Positions 1 through 12,525 of a stretch of DNA of 64,000 nt are shown here, one piece after another. This DNA comes from Verticillium longisporum (Eukaryota; Ascomycota; Sordariomycetes; Glomerellales; Plectosphaerellaceae), in contig JAETXT010000004.1 in assembly GCA_019188255.1 (NCBI GenBank), positions 2,418,001 through 2,482,000 on the forward strand. Direction: 5' to 3'. The first letter of the stretch is position 1. Every line of letters starts with the position of its first letter. Both the position numbers and the translations under genes were made by a program. The notes beneath the pieces are model-generated. The model did not search any database. It saw nothing but the letters and a program-made list of their open reading frames with translations, and had not been told where the DNA came from.

Positions 1-202
1 AGTAGGTTCATGCGGACAAACACATCTCTGCCTGCTCATTTCCACAGGAGCAGAGCCCTTGGTTGGTATTTCGAAACCAGTCATCTAACATGCTCAAGTA
101 GTTTTATGCCATTACTTCTAACTAGGGGGTCTAACCCTATTATCAGTTCAGCCGACACAGCGTGGTCAACACAGAAACCCTGTTTCTTGCCTTCAAGTCT
201 CT

Positions 203-1352
203 TCACGCCTTTGAGATTGGCTTCGGGGCTTGCTCCCATGCAATGGGCGCGACGGCGCCAACGAGCGTAGGCGCCACACCAGTCTCTCTTGGGTCCTGGC
301 CGATCATGTTCGTGGGGAAGCCGATCTCAAATTCTTTGACGCTTTCCAGCTTAGCAATCTGTTCATCGGTCAAGTGAATGCTGAGAGCCGTGATGTTGTC
401 CTTCAAGTGCTCGACCTTCCTGCCGCCAATCATGGGGAAGACATGCCTCGTCTTCTGCAACACGTACGCGAGCGCGATCGCCTGGACGGACTCGGTGCCA
501 TGCTCCGTAGCCACCTCCTCGAGCGCCTCGCTGACCCGACGCTCAATGTCCGTCTGCTCGGCACCAAAGAAGCTACGCAAGCCCTCACCAGCCTTGGCTC
601 GCGCCTCGATCTGCTTCTTGCTTTGGAACTTGCCGCCGCCCAGGACGTCCCACGGGCAGAGGGCCATGCCAAAGTGGTGGGCCATGGGGATGATGTCGCG
701 CTCAAAGTCGCGCAGCAGCACATTCCACCGGCCCTGGTAGATGGAGAAGGGCGTCTTGCCGTGGGCGCGCGTACGTGTTGGCGGCCGACACGACCCAGGC
801 GGGCGTATCCGAGGCGCCGAGGTAGAGGACCTTGCCCTGCTCGACGAGAATGTGCAGCGAGTCCATGAGCTCCTCGATCGACGTCGTCCAGTCCCACCAG
901 TGCACGTACAGGAGGTCGATGTAGTCTGTCTGCAATTTGCGCAGCGAGTCGCGCACCGACATGTGCAGCGACTTCTTGTGGTTGCCGCTAAAGTTGACCG
1001 TCTTGCCCTTGCCGAGCGCCCAGGAGCGGTAGTCGGTGGTGAACTTGGTGGCGATGAACATGAGGTCGCGGTTGTCGCGCTCCTTCATCCAGGAGCCGAT
1101 GAACGTTTCCGAGTCCTCGTTCTGGTAGTTGTTGGCCGTGTCGATGAAGTTGCCGCCGGCATCGTGGAAGGCGTCAAGGAGCTTGAAGGACTGCTCCTTA
1201 TCTATGGAGCCCATGTGTTCGCTCCATGCCTCACCAATCGACATGGCGCCGAGGCAGAGGGGGGAAACGCGGACGCCGGCCGTGCTCGAGAGGACGCGGT
1301 AGCGACCGAGCTCGGTCGCGGGCTCCGGGGCGGGCTGGAACATGCTCGTCAT
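203..1352 (-). CDS. Aldo-keto reductase (norsolorinic acid reductase/aryl-alcohol dehydrogenase-like), frame broken
   Basis: NADPH-dependent aldo-keto reductase of the (beta/alpha)8-barrel superfamily, expected to reduce an aldehyde or ketone in the cytosol. The N-terminal part (1352 down to about 768) carries the AKR tetrad: Asp71 and Tyr76 in FIDTANNYQ, Lys103 in FIATKF and His151 in LLYVHWWD. The C-terminal part (about 763 down to 203) starts near [14 protein letters not shown] and ends KPISKA. The two parts lie in different frames. The switch falls in a GCGCGC run at about 764-772, where losing one GC unit would explain it. Without the break the protein would be about 383 residues, normal for this subfamily. 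There is no intron signal at the switch. A TATAAATA lies about 130 bp upstream. The substrate cannot be told from sequence, and no biosynthetic cluster surrounds the gene. It is either an assembly error or a fresh null allele. Confidence 0.9.
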
Positions 1353-1478
1353 GATGAGTGAGGGCGGCAGATGTTATGGCTATTGGATCTGTAATGAAGT
1401 GTAGAGTGTCGCAATCGGAAGATGAATGTCGACTTTCAGTGCACAGAGGCTGGTGAACAGGAAGCGTACCTCGCGAGG

Positions 1479-1486
1479 TATTTATA
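1479..1486 (-). promoter_or_regulatory. TATA box of the aldo-keto reductase
   Basis: TATAAATA on the minus strand, about 127 bp upstream of the ATG at 1352. The position and consensus fit a core promoter. The call rests on motif and spacing only. Confidence 0.5.
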
Positions 1487-2826
1487 CACCAACTTGCATC
1501 GTCCTATTGCGAGCCGCCACGAAATCTGTTTCAAGGCGGAGTGAGGAGAGGCTCATGGTGACGTTGTCTAGGCCCCGAAAGTCAATCACGGTGCTTTAGC
1601 GTAACGCCGAGATCCCTACCCATCATATGCAATGGGGCAACGCGAATCCGCCATAGGCCCCATGCAGGCGTGCTTGTCTAGGTTGGTGAGGAGGCGGGTT
1701 GGCGGGAGGTGGTAAGCCCCCGGCATCAAACTTAATAATCCCTTCCAAACACATGCCTCGATTTGTGGTGTTTAGTGCTAGCTCCGTCTAACTCCGGGCC
1801 ACGCTCCCCCTCAAAAGAGGAACGATTCACTCATCTGGGGAGGGAGATACACAGTCTTAACTCCCCCAAACGATCTTCGTTGTGATTGCCGTGCACAAGC
1901 CGGAGGGTTATTCTCGGGGCGACCAACAGCCACTGCAACCTTGTCACTCCGTCCTAGTGGGTGTTCCCCAAAGGGTGATGACGGGGCACCTCTATGCAGA
2001 CGGCTTACAACGTGCACGGATTCTGGCATCGACAAAACGCACACCAAATGGCCAGCGAGCGCTAGTTGGCTGTACGCATTATGAATCACCAGAACGACTT
2101 GACATCATTTGAGACGGCTTACTTCAATGGTGGCTTCATGCCCCCCTTGCATGTTGTAAGGCATGTGCATATACGATCCATGAGCATTCGTCTCTTTCAA
2201 GCCTTGATCAAGGTCGCTTAATCATGGATGTGCATGCGAAGAAGATGGAAATCAACCATGTTTTGTTTAGTGATCGTTGAACGCATAGACGCCACCGGTG
2301 TGTTCTTCTGGCCTGACTGTACCTCATACACCTGAGACTGGGCTTTGAACAGGAGCTGGTTTCGCATGGAGTGGAGGCCTGGCATTGGTGAGACTAACGT
2401 CAACAAAGCCGGCTGCATGGTAGAACGGCTTGCACCTTGGAGCGTCGTTTGAGAGAGTTGTGTCGCGTTTAGTCAGACCTTGTGCTGGAAATCGAGAAAT
2501 GAGAACGACGAAATAGTCATAGCTACAAGATGCTTCGATTCGTGACGTTGCTCATTTATCATTTGAAAATTCCAATGTGCAGTGGAACTCTTGCTTCGCT
2601 AGGAATAATCCTTTTTGAATGAAACATACAGTTTGAGATACGACAAAGCCATTGATGTGCTGTCATCGGCAGCATCTGGGCATCGCGCTCAAGTTCTGGA
2701 ACAAGGCTGAAGCAACTTGTCTGCGCTCAGAGACACACGCGTTGATGCAGTCGAGCACCACATGCTCGAGAATACGGGGAAAGAAACACATATAAGCACA
2801 AGTAATACAAGTAAAAAGTCCAAGTC
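1487..2826. other. Intergenic, no gene seen
   Basis: About 1.3 kb between two divergent genes. Short open frames here lack domain-like composition, introns or any recognisable family. No repeats or RNA genes were seen. Confidence 0.5.
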
Positions 2827-4077
2827 ATGATCATCCACCTGTGCGACATTACCACTACCACCCTCGACATGCATCGATTTGCACCCTACGCACCCTATCC
2901 AGCCTCAAAACGCCGTAGGATGGCGAAGACAGGCCCAACACTTACAGAGAGCAGACAACCCGAAGACGACAGTGGTTCAATGAACAGCTTCGAGGGTCTT
3001 ATGAAGCGTACTGCTCTGTTGCCTCACGAACTCAAGGCTCAAATCATTTGCGAGACGTTATGCGAGGAGCGCTGTATCTTCACCCTTCTATCGAAACCAC
3101 GTTGTTGTCTCTGCTCGCACGGTAAGAGCGCCACGGTCACAACTCACATCGAGGTTTATACCAAAGGACACCTCGGCCAACGCGGAACAATTACCATCGG
3201 GAAAGACCACGCCCATTTTTTGGTGAATGTCATCCCGCATGACTTTGATCTCAGGCCTTGTAACAACCTGCTTCGCCGCTTCTTCCCGGCTGCATACTTG
3301 CATGGGCTTCAAGAAGCTGGCCGCAGGGCTGTGCACGCTTTTCGGTGCACGACGCGCTACGAGCATGTCTTCAGTGATGAGCAAGTTGGTGAATGTATGC
3401 GAGAGATCAAAACAATACGGGCTGACGAAGGGTTGGCGATGTATCTTCCTCTCAAGACAGGCTCTGGGAATTTTGGCAAAAACAACCGCGATGCCCGTAC
3501 TGCCACCCCCATGTCTGCGGATGGCTCTGAAGGTGGCCTTGATTACAACCGAATTCGTCACGTACTACTAGGCAACAAAGTGCACGATGAAAAAACCAAC
3601 TCGAACAGCATGTCGGAACTGTTTCACCGGCTGTACAAGTGTTCGGTTCCATTTCACCAATTCTCGTGGCGCTCCTTGGAGTATCGGGAACACATGATAC
3701 ACGAGCACCGAGCAGCGGTCCAGCAGCCCGACTGGGCCGTTCTGAGCCGGAATTTGGAAACGTTAACGTTGGACCTACGATTGAAGGACTCCTTTACCAA
3801 CATATCCGTATTCGAGGCTGCCAAAGTCTTGAGTGCCAACCTTCAGCTCCGACGTCTTTTGCTCGTGGGGTTACGGGCCGAAAAGAGACGAAAGCTCGTC
3901 CGGAGGACTCTGAAAGGAACCCCTGCTAACGAGACAATGTTTGCGTCTTCGAAGCACCAGACGATCGAAGATTTAGAGGAAGTGGAGTCTTTCGGCCACT
4001 TCAAAAACTGGGTTGCAGCGTTTCGAGGAGCACTAAGGCCTGGGGGGGAGCTGGTGTTCGTCGACAACCTGGCATGA
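2827..4077 (+). CDS. Hypothetical protein, F-box/2EXR-like N-terminus
   Basis: Intronless frame of 416 codons; the true start could be the ATG at 2827 or the next one at 2869. I do not recognise a named family. Near residue 63 the stretch LLPHELKAQIICETL resembles the short Leu-Pro-x-Glu-Leu helix that opens many fungal F-box and 2EXR-type proteins. The rest is a mixed alpha/beta sequence with a Cys-rich patch (CCLCSHG) at about residue 96 and an Arg/Lys-rich segment (RAEKRRKLVRR) near residue 350. No signal peptide or membrane segment is visible. Long unbroken frame and protein-like composition argue for a real gene, but the function is unknown and the F-box suggestion is weak. Confidence 0.6.
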   Translation: MIIHLCDITTTTLDMHRFAPYAPYPASKRRRMAKTGPTLTESRQPEDDSGSMNSFEGLMKRTALLPHELKAQIICETLCEERCIFTLLSKPRCCLCSHGKSATVTTHIEVYTKGHLGQRGTITIGKDHAHFLVNVIPHDFDLRPCNNLLRRFFPAAYLHGLQEAGRRAVHAFRCTTRYEHVFSDEQVGECMREIKTIRADEGLAMYLPLKTGSGNFGKNNRDARTATPMSADGSEGGLDYNRIRHVLLGNKVHDEKTNSNSMSELFHRLYKCSVPFHQFSWRSLEYREHMIHEHRAAVQQPDWAVLSRNLETLTLDLRLKDSFTNISVFEAAKVLSANLQLRRLLLVGLRAEKRRKLVRRTLKGTPANETMFASSKHQTIEDLEEVESFGHFKNWVAAFRGALRPGGELVFVDNLA

Positions 4078-4458
4078 CCACAACAGTAGAGCGATGGCTT
4101 CTATGGCCTCATACGTGGACGAGATATAATCTTCACATTCGTAGATATCACACCAACCCTCTGCTGACTATTGATGAGATGGGAATACACCGCATATAAT
4201 TCTTGGGCGAATCTTTACCAAGCCGTCAGAGCTGCATAAAACTGGATGGCTTTGATGTGATAAGGTCAAAACAACAGAAATTACAGTGTCCATCAGGATA
4301 GATAAAAAAAAATGTCTCTTGAAAGAGTAGGTTCGATTCTGAGCCGTACCATAGCCGTCAAGACCGAGTCGTGTCAAATCTCAGACCGTCCGGACAACCC
4401 CAACAACAGCCAGCGCAGCTCGGTCAAGTGCAGCATGCACGCCGGCCTCGAACGTCTC
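4078..4458. other. Convergent intergenic spacer
   Basis: About 380 bp between the 3' ends of two convergent genes, presumably holding both 3' UTRs. Moderately AT-rich with an A-run near 4306. No gene seen. Confidence 0.5.
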
Positions 4459-5034
4459 TCATCCACCCATAGCCTTCCTCGTGCTCTCGGGCATCTTGTC
4501 CAGCGGCAAATACGTGCCCTTTGTCTCCCCCGCCACCTCGACAGGCTGCGCGTCCGACAGCACGAACAGCATGCGCACGGGCTCGTCGCCCGCCGTCTTC
4601 CAGCCGTGCATGACGCCGCGCTGGATGACGACCTCGCCCGGGCCGAAGACGCGCGAGGCACCGTCGTCGAGGAAGTACTCGATCTTGCCTTGCAGGACGA
4701 CGCCGTAGTCGAGCGACGAGGTGCGGTGCATGAAGGGGATGTTGCCGGGCGCAAAGTCGACGATGCGACAGACGGTGCCGCCCGACTTGTGGAGCGTGTT
4801 CATGCTAGGGACATTGTTGGCGTAGTGCTCCTTGAGATCGACCTCGTCGTTGAGGTTGGCTGGAAAAGTGGTCGTCGTGTGAAGGTGCCAGAGGGTGGTC
4901 TGAGGAATTTTGTTGTCGGGCTCGGCTTCGAGAGGTTCAGATTTGAAGACCGACTTGCCCGTTTCGGGGTCGTGTGATGTGACGTGGTATACCGGAGGTG
5001 GAAGGGTAGTGGCCCTTGGGTTGCTGTCTGCCAT
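4459..5034 (-). CDS. Small cupin-domain protein
   Basis: Intronless, 191 residues, a typical length for fungal single-cupin proteins. The cupin barrel spans about residues 85-165. Motif 1 appears as PFMHRTSSLDYGVVLQGKIE and motif 2 as FGPGEVVIQRGVMHGW. The second motif keeps Pro-Gly and the metal-ligand His. In the first motif only one His of the usual HxH is clear and the Glu position is Tyr (DYGVV), a pattern common in fungal cupins of unknown substrate, so metal use is uncertain. The N-terminal 75 residues are polar and likely form an extension. No signal peptide, so probably cytosolic. Relatives are often annotated as cupin-2 or quercetin-dioxygenase-like proteins, but no specific activity can be assigned. 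A TATA-like CTATAAGA lies about 109 bp upstream. Confidence 0.82.
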   Translation of the reverse strand: MADSNPRATTLPPPVYHVTSHDPETGKSVFKSEPLEAEPDNKIPQTTLWHLHTTTTFPANLNDEVDLKEHYANNVPSMNTLHKSGGTVCRIVDFAPGNIPFMHRTSSLDYGVVLQGKIEYFLDDGASRVFGPGEVVIQRGVMHGWKTAGDEPVRMLFVLSDAQPVEVAGETKGTYLPLDKMPESTRKAMGG

Positions 5035-5142
5035 GATGTAGATTCTGTTCCGTAAGATTATCCAATTTTTGGCTAGAAAGGCAAGGTGAAAGGAACAGCA
5101 GCAGATTCAACGGTGAGGCAGTCCAAGTACTCGAGGCCATGT

Positions 5143-5150
5143 TCTTATAG
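5143..5150 (-). promoter_or_regulatory. TATA-like element of the cupin gene
   Basis: CTATAAGA on the minus strand, 109 bp upstream of the ATG at 5034. Motif and distance only. Confidence 0.4.
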
Positions 5151-6665
5151 AATGTGCTCTCTGCAAGTGAGACGCTGACTCAAAGCCACCCCTCAACGCA
5201 CCTTGAGGTAAGAGGTGAGCTGACGTCTCACTCCGTCTCGCATTCGACCATGGGTCAGACAGAGTTGCCGTCTATACCCCGCAGAGGTGGCGATCAATCA
5301 ATATGGATTGTTTTCGACCAAAGGAAACATCAGCCGATACCATTGCCCGGCTTACTCGTTGGCCTGGCCTGTGTGGGTTCGACCAAAAGTGCCAGAGCCT
5401 TGATCCCGACACACCAAGCATGGTATGCCACACCGATGCTGATCCGAAGACATCCGAGCCCCTTACTCGAGAGACCAATCACACATTGATTACCCTAATA
5501 AGCTCACGTTGGACTTGTGATGCCATAGAATCAAGCTTTGCAGTTTTGGAGGGTCGGTCTCCTCACCTCACCTCATAAGGATCCAGAACGACTGCGCTAC
5601 AGGGGTCGTCGTGCATTTCCCGCACATCGAAACTATCTTTCATCCCTGCCGAAGAAGCCTCGGATATACCTGACATTTAGGGAGATGAGCTGTGCTTAAT
5701 TGCCGAATATCCTGAATCGAAACGGTCTATTCAAGTTCTCCCTTCCATCGCCTTGGCGACGTTGAGTCAATTCCCTGGGCACCCTACGCGCTTCGAGCCA
5801 GTCGAAATGGCCCTGCGAGGTAGTTTTTGTAAGGTTGTTCAAAGAGGAGCCTCAGCCTACCAAGGTTACCACCCTCCAAGCAAATTACCCTACATGTAGC
5901 TCCACGCAATACTCTAGCTCATCTTTGTTTCAAGCTCATGCAACCATGTGAGGATGTGACTTCAAAAGGCTGATTCATCAGCATGCTCCATGTCACTACA
6001 GTGAATACTGACGGTGATTACCAATCCTTAGATTTTGCTTCGAAGCACTTCACCTGCACCGTTGGGGTTTCCCCGGTTTTCTCACGTACCTTTTTGTGCT
6101 GCTTAGTGCGTCCATTCGAAAAGTAGATTCGACTTGCTAGAGTTGGGGATCTGGTGCATTTACATCCCCTAATGCTTCATTTTCGGAACAAATCTCCAAC
6201 GAACAACGCGACCGTGATTAGTCAATGGTCTACACTTAATTAGACGGAGTGGGCTTTGTGCTCATGTTCACAGTGATGAGAGCATGATTTTGATTGCGGG
6301 CTCTCAGGAATGTGGACAGCCCGTAGAGGGCCATGCAGGAGATGTGCGATCCGATTAGTCTCGTCTGCCAAACCTTGACGGCAATGTCTTGCGGTACTTG
6401 ATTTGTCCTCATAGTCAGACCATAGTACCTTTTGTTGAACGAGAAAATTCCAATCTCCTCTGTAATCTAATATTGACTCCAGATGATGACATTAGTCCAT
6501 CAGTCACCGGATACCTCAGAGTAGGTATGGTCAAATTTGAAGTGAAAGAAAGACACGGTGCTAGGTTTGCAAGGCTCTGCATGCTATCAGTATCGTATGC
6601 GTCATGTCGTCATAAAGTTTATGCTCTAAACGGCCGTGTGTGTATCGCTCAGCAGCCCACACATA
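5151..6665. other. Intergenic, no gene seen
   Basis: About 1.5 kb between the cupin promoter and the 3' end of the oxidoreductase, slightly AT-richer than neighbouring genes. Only short, low-quality open frames. No repeat or RNA gene found. Confidence 0.5.
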
Positions 6666-8231
6666 TTAGGAGCGTCTTCCTGTCACGTTCTCCCACTTGA
6701 TGCCCTCATGCCCCTCAGACTGCAGCTCACCCTTGGATACCCTATCCCACCACTGTCCCAGCTTCACCACCTTGCCTTCGCGTCGTGCCTCCTCCGCAGC
6801 AAACACGACAAGATGGCTCATGATCGCCTCGCCCAGCGAGCACCCGATGAACTCATCCTGAGCCGTTTGCACATCCATGCCCTCATTCTTGACCCCCTGC
6901 ACAGCTAGCACAAACTGACGTGCCAGACCCATATCGCCACCGCCGTGGCCGCTCAACTCCATCTTGGGATTATAGACAGTCGTCTGCCCCGTACTAAAGT
7001 CTTCGACTGTGATGGTCCTCGAGTCGGCAAAGATCTCTCCGTTGGTGCCATAGATGTGCGAGTAGCGCTCACAAATCTTCTTCGTCGTGGCGACCATGTG
7101 CAGCGTCGCCTGCTTGGCAAACCGCGGCGGCGCTCCTTCGATAGAAGGCTCGTCGTCCCATGCGAGCGTGACGAATTGATCATCGCAGACGTCGTTGTCT
7201 GACTCGTAGACGCATCGGCCAAACCAGGGACGAGCCGCGACCTCACGATCTGGTGTGGCAGTGCTGTAGTCCTCGGCAAGTTTCTTGGCAAGGGCCTCCT
7301 TCGCTTGCGCCAGATCGGGCATGTCTTCAATCTCAGGTAGGACGATCTTGACGGGCCAGCTGCGGTTTCCCGTTTCTAAGCTAGCCAGCTCGGGTCCGAG
7401 ATAGATCTTCTTGGCGGAGAACTTGCAGCCATCGTCGGCGAGTGGACAGGTCATGCAATTTGTGGCATGTCCAGCGGCTGTGGGCTTGCGAGCCTTTCGA
7501 TAGGTGGTCAAGGCGCCCGTTGAGGATACAGAGACGGGCACGTGGAAGGGATGGGCACTGCCGGACTTGTAGGGAGCGGCGAGCAACCAGAGGAGAAGGT
7601 CAACGTCATGACAGCTCTTTGTGAGGAGGGAAGGGGCTGTGGTTGCCTCGCGTCGCCAGTTGCCACGGACGTACGAGTGGGCAAAGTGCCACCAACCCAC
7701 TGGCTCCGTGTGCTCAATGCTAACGATATCGCCGATAGCGCGGTCTGAGAGAAGCAGGCGGCGTAGAAGCATGTTGTGGGGGCTGTAGCGGAGGACATGG
7801 CCGACAGAAAAGAGGGCGGATGGCTTCAGAGCGCGGTGGATATCTAGACAGTCTTTGAGGGTTGTTACAAGTGGCTTTTCGCAAAGAGTGTGAAGGCCGA
7901 GGGGAGCCAGTGCCATGATGACTTCGCGGTGCATCTCATCTAGAACGCAAATGAGGACACCGTCAACACCAGGAGGGACTGAATCGCCGGCAGAAGCAGC
8001 GGCTCGGCGGGCGGTTTCGTAGGTCAGGAAAGCATTCCAGTCAGGAAAGGACTGGCCTGCTTGAGGGGAGCCATCTGCACCCCAGATGAAGTCGCGCCCA
8101 AATTCGGTGCGCTTGTAGGGTATGGGCTCAGCAACAGCTGCGATAATGCCTTCGGTCTCGTCCGTGATAGCACCGGCATAAGCATAGCCACGAGAACCGG
8201 CACCAATGACGAGGAATCGAGGTGGCGACAT
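6666..8231 (-). CDS. Gfo/Idh/MocA-family oxidoreductase
   Basis: NAD(P)-dependent sugar or cyclitol dehydrogenase-like enzyme, 521 residues, no introns. I chose the ATG at 8231 (MSPPRFLVIG) over an in-frame one 44 codons upstream because the Rossmann strand starts here. The nucleotide-binding fingerprint VIGAGSRGYAYA lies at residues 8-19 and the family's Glu-Lys-Pro triad (LCEKPLVT) near residue 130. The C-terminal alpha/beta domain follows. A Cys-rich insert (CMTCPLADDGCKFSAKKIY) near residue 268 occurs in a subset of this family and suggests a bound metal or disulfides. No signal peptide, so likely cytosolic. Members act on varied sugars and the substrate cannot be assigned. The gene is divergent from oligoribonuclease. 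Confidence 0.9.
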   Translation of the reverse strand: MSPPRFLVIGAGSRGYAYAGAITDETEGIIAAVAEPIPYKRTEFGRDFIWGADGSPQAGQSFPDWNAFLTYETARRAAASAGDSVPPGVDGVLICVLDEMHREVIMALAPLGLHTLCEKPLVTTLKDCLDIHRALKPSALFSVGHVLRYSPHNMLLRRLLLSDRAIGDIVSIEHTEPVGWWHFAHSYVRGNWRREATTAPSLLTKSCHDVDLLLWLLAAPYKSGSAHPFHVPVSVSSTGALTTYRKARKPTAAGHATNCMTCPLADDGCKFSAKKIYLGPELASLETGNRSWPVKIVLPEIEDMPDLAQAKEALAKKLAEDYSTATPDREVAARPWFGRCVYESDNDVCDDQFVTLAWDDEPSIEGAPPRFAKQATLHMVATTKKICERYSHIYGTNGEIFADSRTITVEDFSTGQTTVYNPKMELSGHGGGDMGLARQFVLAVQGVKNEGMDVQTAQDEFIGCSLGEAIMSHLVVFAAEEARREGKVVKLGQWWDRVSKGELQSEGHEGIKWENVTGRRS

Positions 8232-8827
8232 GGTAATGGGGCACGCCGAGAGGAACAGCCAGGAAAGATTATGGTGGTACTGCTCGGCCAAAGCTGTCCA
8301 AAGAATGTCTTCCTTTATATGACGGCAGAGATGATCGATATTAGGACGGATTAAGGCGGTCAAATTCAGATGTAACGTTGCGTAGGTCGTGCGCAGCTGG
8401 GTGGTGGCTGCATGTAAGTGACCATCAGGCTGCGAATGATGAGTTGGAGATGTCGTTCTGCATATGGGTGCTCAAGTGGACGACGAGTGTCAGGGTTGAG
8501 CAGCTCAACATGAGCTCCTTGGTTCTGTTCGTGTCGAGGGCGAGGAGGCGGGGCGTTTGCCAGTCGTTGACAACTGGAGATTTTCCTCATAACCAATGAC
8601 AAAGTGCCCATTACCGACCCGGTGAAAGTTTCGGTGAGGTTCCGGACCAGCGGTCAAACTGGGGACGGGGAAAGGCTCGAAAATAATCGGTCGAGATGAT
8701 GATGATGTAAGTTGTTGATGTGGAACACTCTCAACTCCACCTCGCTCCAGCTCAGGTATCAACCGCAGTTAGTCGAAGCACCTCAACCTTTGCGAGGCAG
8801 TCCGTTGACATCGATCTCTCACACACA
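8232..8827. other. Divergent promoter region
   Basis: About 600 bp shared by the oxidoreductase (left) and oligoribonuclease (right). A purine-rich GATGATGATGATG patch lies near 8695. No coding region is supported. Confidence 0.45.
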
Positions 8828-9567
8828 ATGGACTACCTCCGCTATCGTGCCACGCCATCCAAAGCTGTACCTCAACAGGCAGCATCGGATGGACCTCTTG
8901 TATGGATTGACTGCGAGGTAAGTTTCTACACCCATCAGACCATGTAGCAAAAATAGAACCCTGACCTTGCTAGATGACGGGCCTTGACCCTGACACGGAG
9001 GAGATCCTTGAGATCCACTGCATCATCACGACAGGCAACCTCGAGCCCCTCGACGGCTCCGGCTGGGGTGTCGTCGTTCACCAGCCGGCGTCGCGGCTCG
9101 ACCAAATGGGCGAGTGGTGCACTGACATGCACGCCAAGACAGGCCTCACGGAGGCAGTCCTTGCCTCGACAACGACGCCTCAGCAGGCGGCGGAGGGCCT
9201 GCTGGCGCACATCAGAAAGTATGTGCCGACGCCGAAGGTGGGCTTGCTCGCAGGCAACACGGTGCATGCGGATCGAGGCTTTCTGGCCAAACAACCGTAC
9301 ACGCCCATTGTCGAGCATTTACATCATCGGATCGTAGATGTCAGCAGTCTCAAGGAGGCAGCGAAGCGGTGGTGTCCGAGGGAGATAGTCGAGGGGGCGC
9401 CGGTCAAGACGGGGACGCATCGCGGAAGAGAGGACATTGAAGAAAGTATCGCCGAGGCACGATACTATCGTGAAGTCATCTTCGGCGCCACGTGGAGTCA
9501 GGGCCGGGAGGCTTTGGCTGCTGAACCAACAAGCGACGATGAGCAGTGGGCGAACAACTTGATGTAG
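8828..9567 (+). CDS. rex2: Oligoribonuclease (REXO2/Orn family, DEDDh 3'-5' exonuclease)
   Basis: Degrades very short RNAs to mononucleotides; in eukaryotes it acts mainly in mitochondria. Two exons, 8828-8917 and 8974-9567, with a 56-nt intron (donor GTAAGT, branch CTGAC, acceptor TAG). The protein is 227 residues. The intron falls exactly inside the first catalytic motif: exon 1 ends WIDCE and exon 2 starts MTGLDPD. Other signatures are GNTVHADRGFL, which carries the middle DEDD acidic residue, and THRGREDIEESI, which carries the catalytic His and last Asp. ARYYREVIFG near the C-terminus is also typical. The N-terminal 20 residues are basic and polar and could help mitochondrial import, but no clear presequence is seen. 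The family assignment is firm. Confidence 0.97.
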
Positions 9568-9985
9568 CTAGCTGGCTTGCTTGTATAAATACCCCGTGGT
9601 AATCGCATGCTGCTGAGGGATGATCCGTAGACGAAGTGGCATCCATCTATTCATTGACTCAGGACTAGCCAGTCAGGCGGCGGGCGTACTGTCGCATCGT
9701 GGAGCCTACCCCGGATGTGCCTCGCTCGCCATTGTAGACTCATGATGTCGATGGAGAAGTCCGGCAGTGCTTCAATTCAATGAAGCTGCAAGTAAGAAAA
9801 ACCAATGTCGATGAAATCTCGGCGCATTGTTCGCCAGAATGCTCGATTTCAGCAGTGGCAGCCACCCCTGGACGCTTCTTTCCGCCCGCGCAAATGATAT
9901 CACCTGTGGCAACTACGAGCGATGCAGCAGCTGGAGGCGAACCCCACCATCAGCGACAGCTTCTGGTGTAGCGCCCTCAGCCAGA
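9568..9985. other. Intergenic spacer
   Basis: About 420 bp between oligoribonuclease and phosphoglucomutase. No gene seen. It grades into the pyrimidine-rich promoter of the downstream gene. Confidence 0.45.
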
Positions 9986-10100
9986 CCCAATGCTACCCCC
10001 AGCCCAAATCTCCCTCTTCCAACTTTCGTCCCAACAAACCTCCCTTCCACCGTTTCTTCCTCCTTCTCCTTCTCCATCCCATATTCTTGCTTCGAATTGC
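9986..10100 (+). promoter_or_regulatory. Pyrimidine-rich (CT-box) promoter of phosphoglucomutase
   Basis: Long C/T-rich stretch with several CTTCTCC and CTCCCTCTTCC blocks immediately upstream of the ATG at 10109. CT tracts just before the transcription start are usual for strongly expressed filamentous-fungal housekeeping genes. Composition only. Confidence 0.5.
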
Positions 10101-10108
10101 AATCCACC

Positions 10109-12024
<1,916 letters not shown>

Positions 12025-12525
12025 ATGGAAGCATAAACGAAACGGGATGACTTGAGCGTGACGAAACGGGGAGGGATCATGGGTACGAAATAATGCTTAG
12101 GCCAACATTGAGCATGCGTGTTTTTTTGCATCACGTTCTTTCATATCTCATATCGTCTGTTGACTGTGATTCGATGACAAAAATGTGGTAGCGGTCCAAG
12201 TGTGAGGGAAGAATGTTCCAAATTGTTATGCTATCTGTGCGCTACTATCGGCCTTGCGATGTTACGCAGAGTAAGCAGAGAGGTATCTCGTCATAAATCG
12301 TCAGTCTCATAAAACATTTTCTCGTTAGTCGTCAATCGAATTCTGTGCATGTGTCCGCCTCATTACCGTCCCCCCCTCCTAATTGCCAAGCGCAAGAGTC
12401 AATTCGTTGAGCCGTAATGCTGGGCTCGTTCGTCGTCCCCAAGGTCGCAAATAATGACTAGGACCCACCCTTGTATCTGTATATCATCCTCTCTCTCTCT
12501 TTCTCATCCAAGTCGGGACAGTGCC
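12025..12525. other. Convergent 3' intergenic region
   Basis: About 500 bp between the ends of phosphoglucomutase and the unknown multi-exon gene. AT-richer, with T runs near 12121 and a CTCTCTCTCTCT tract near 12491. Likely both 3' UTRs. No gene seen. Confidence 0.5.

Noticed and set aside
4324..4350. T-arm-like GGTTCGATTC on the plus strand
   Set aside because: The bases either side do not pair into a 5-bp stem, and no tRNA body precedes it.
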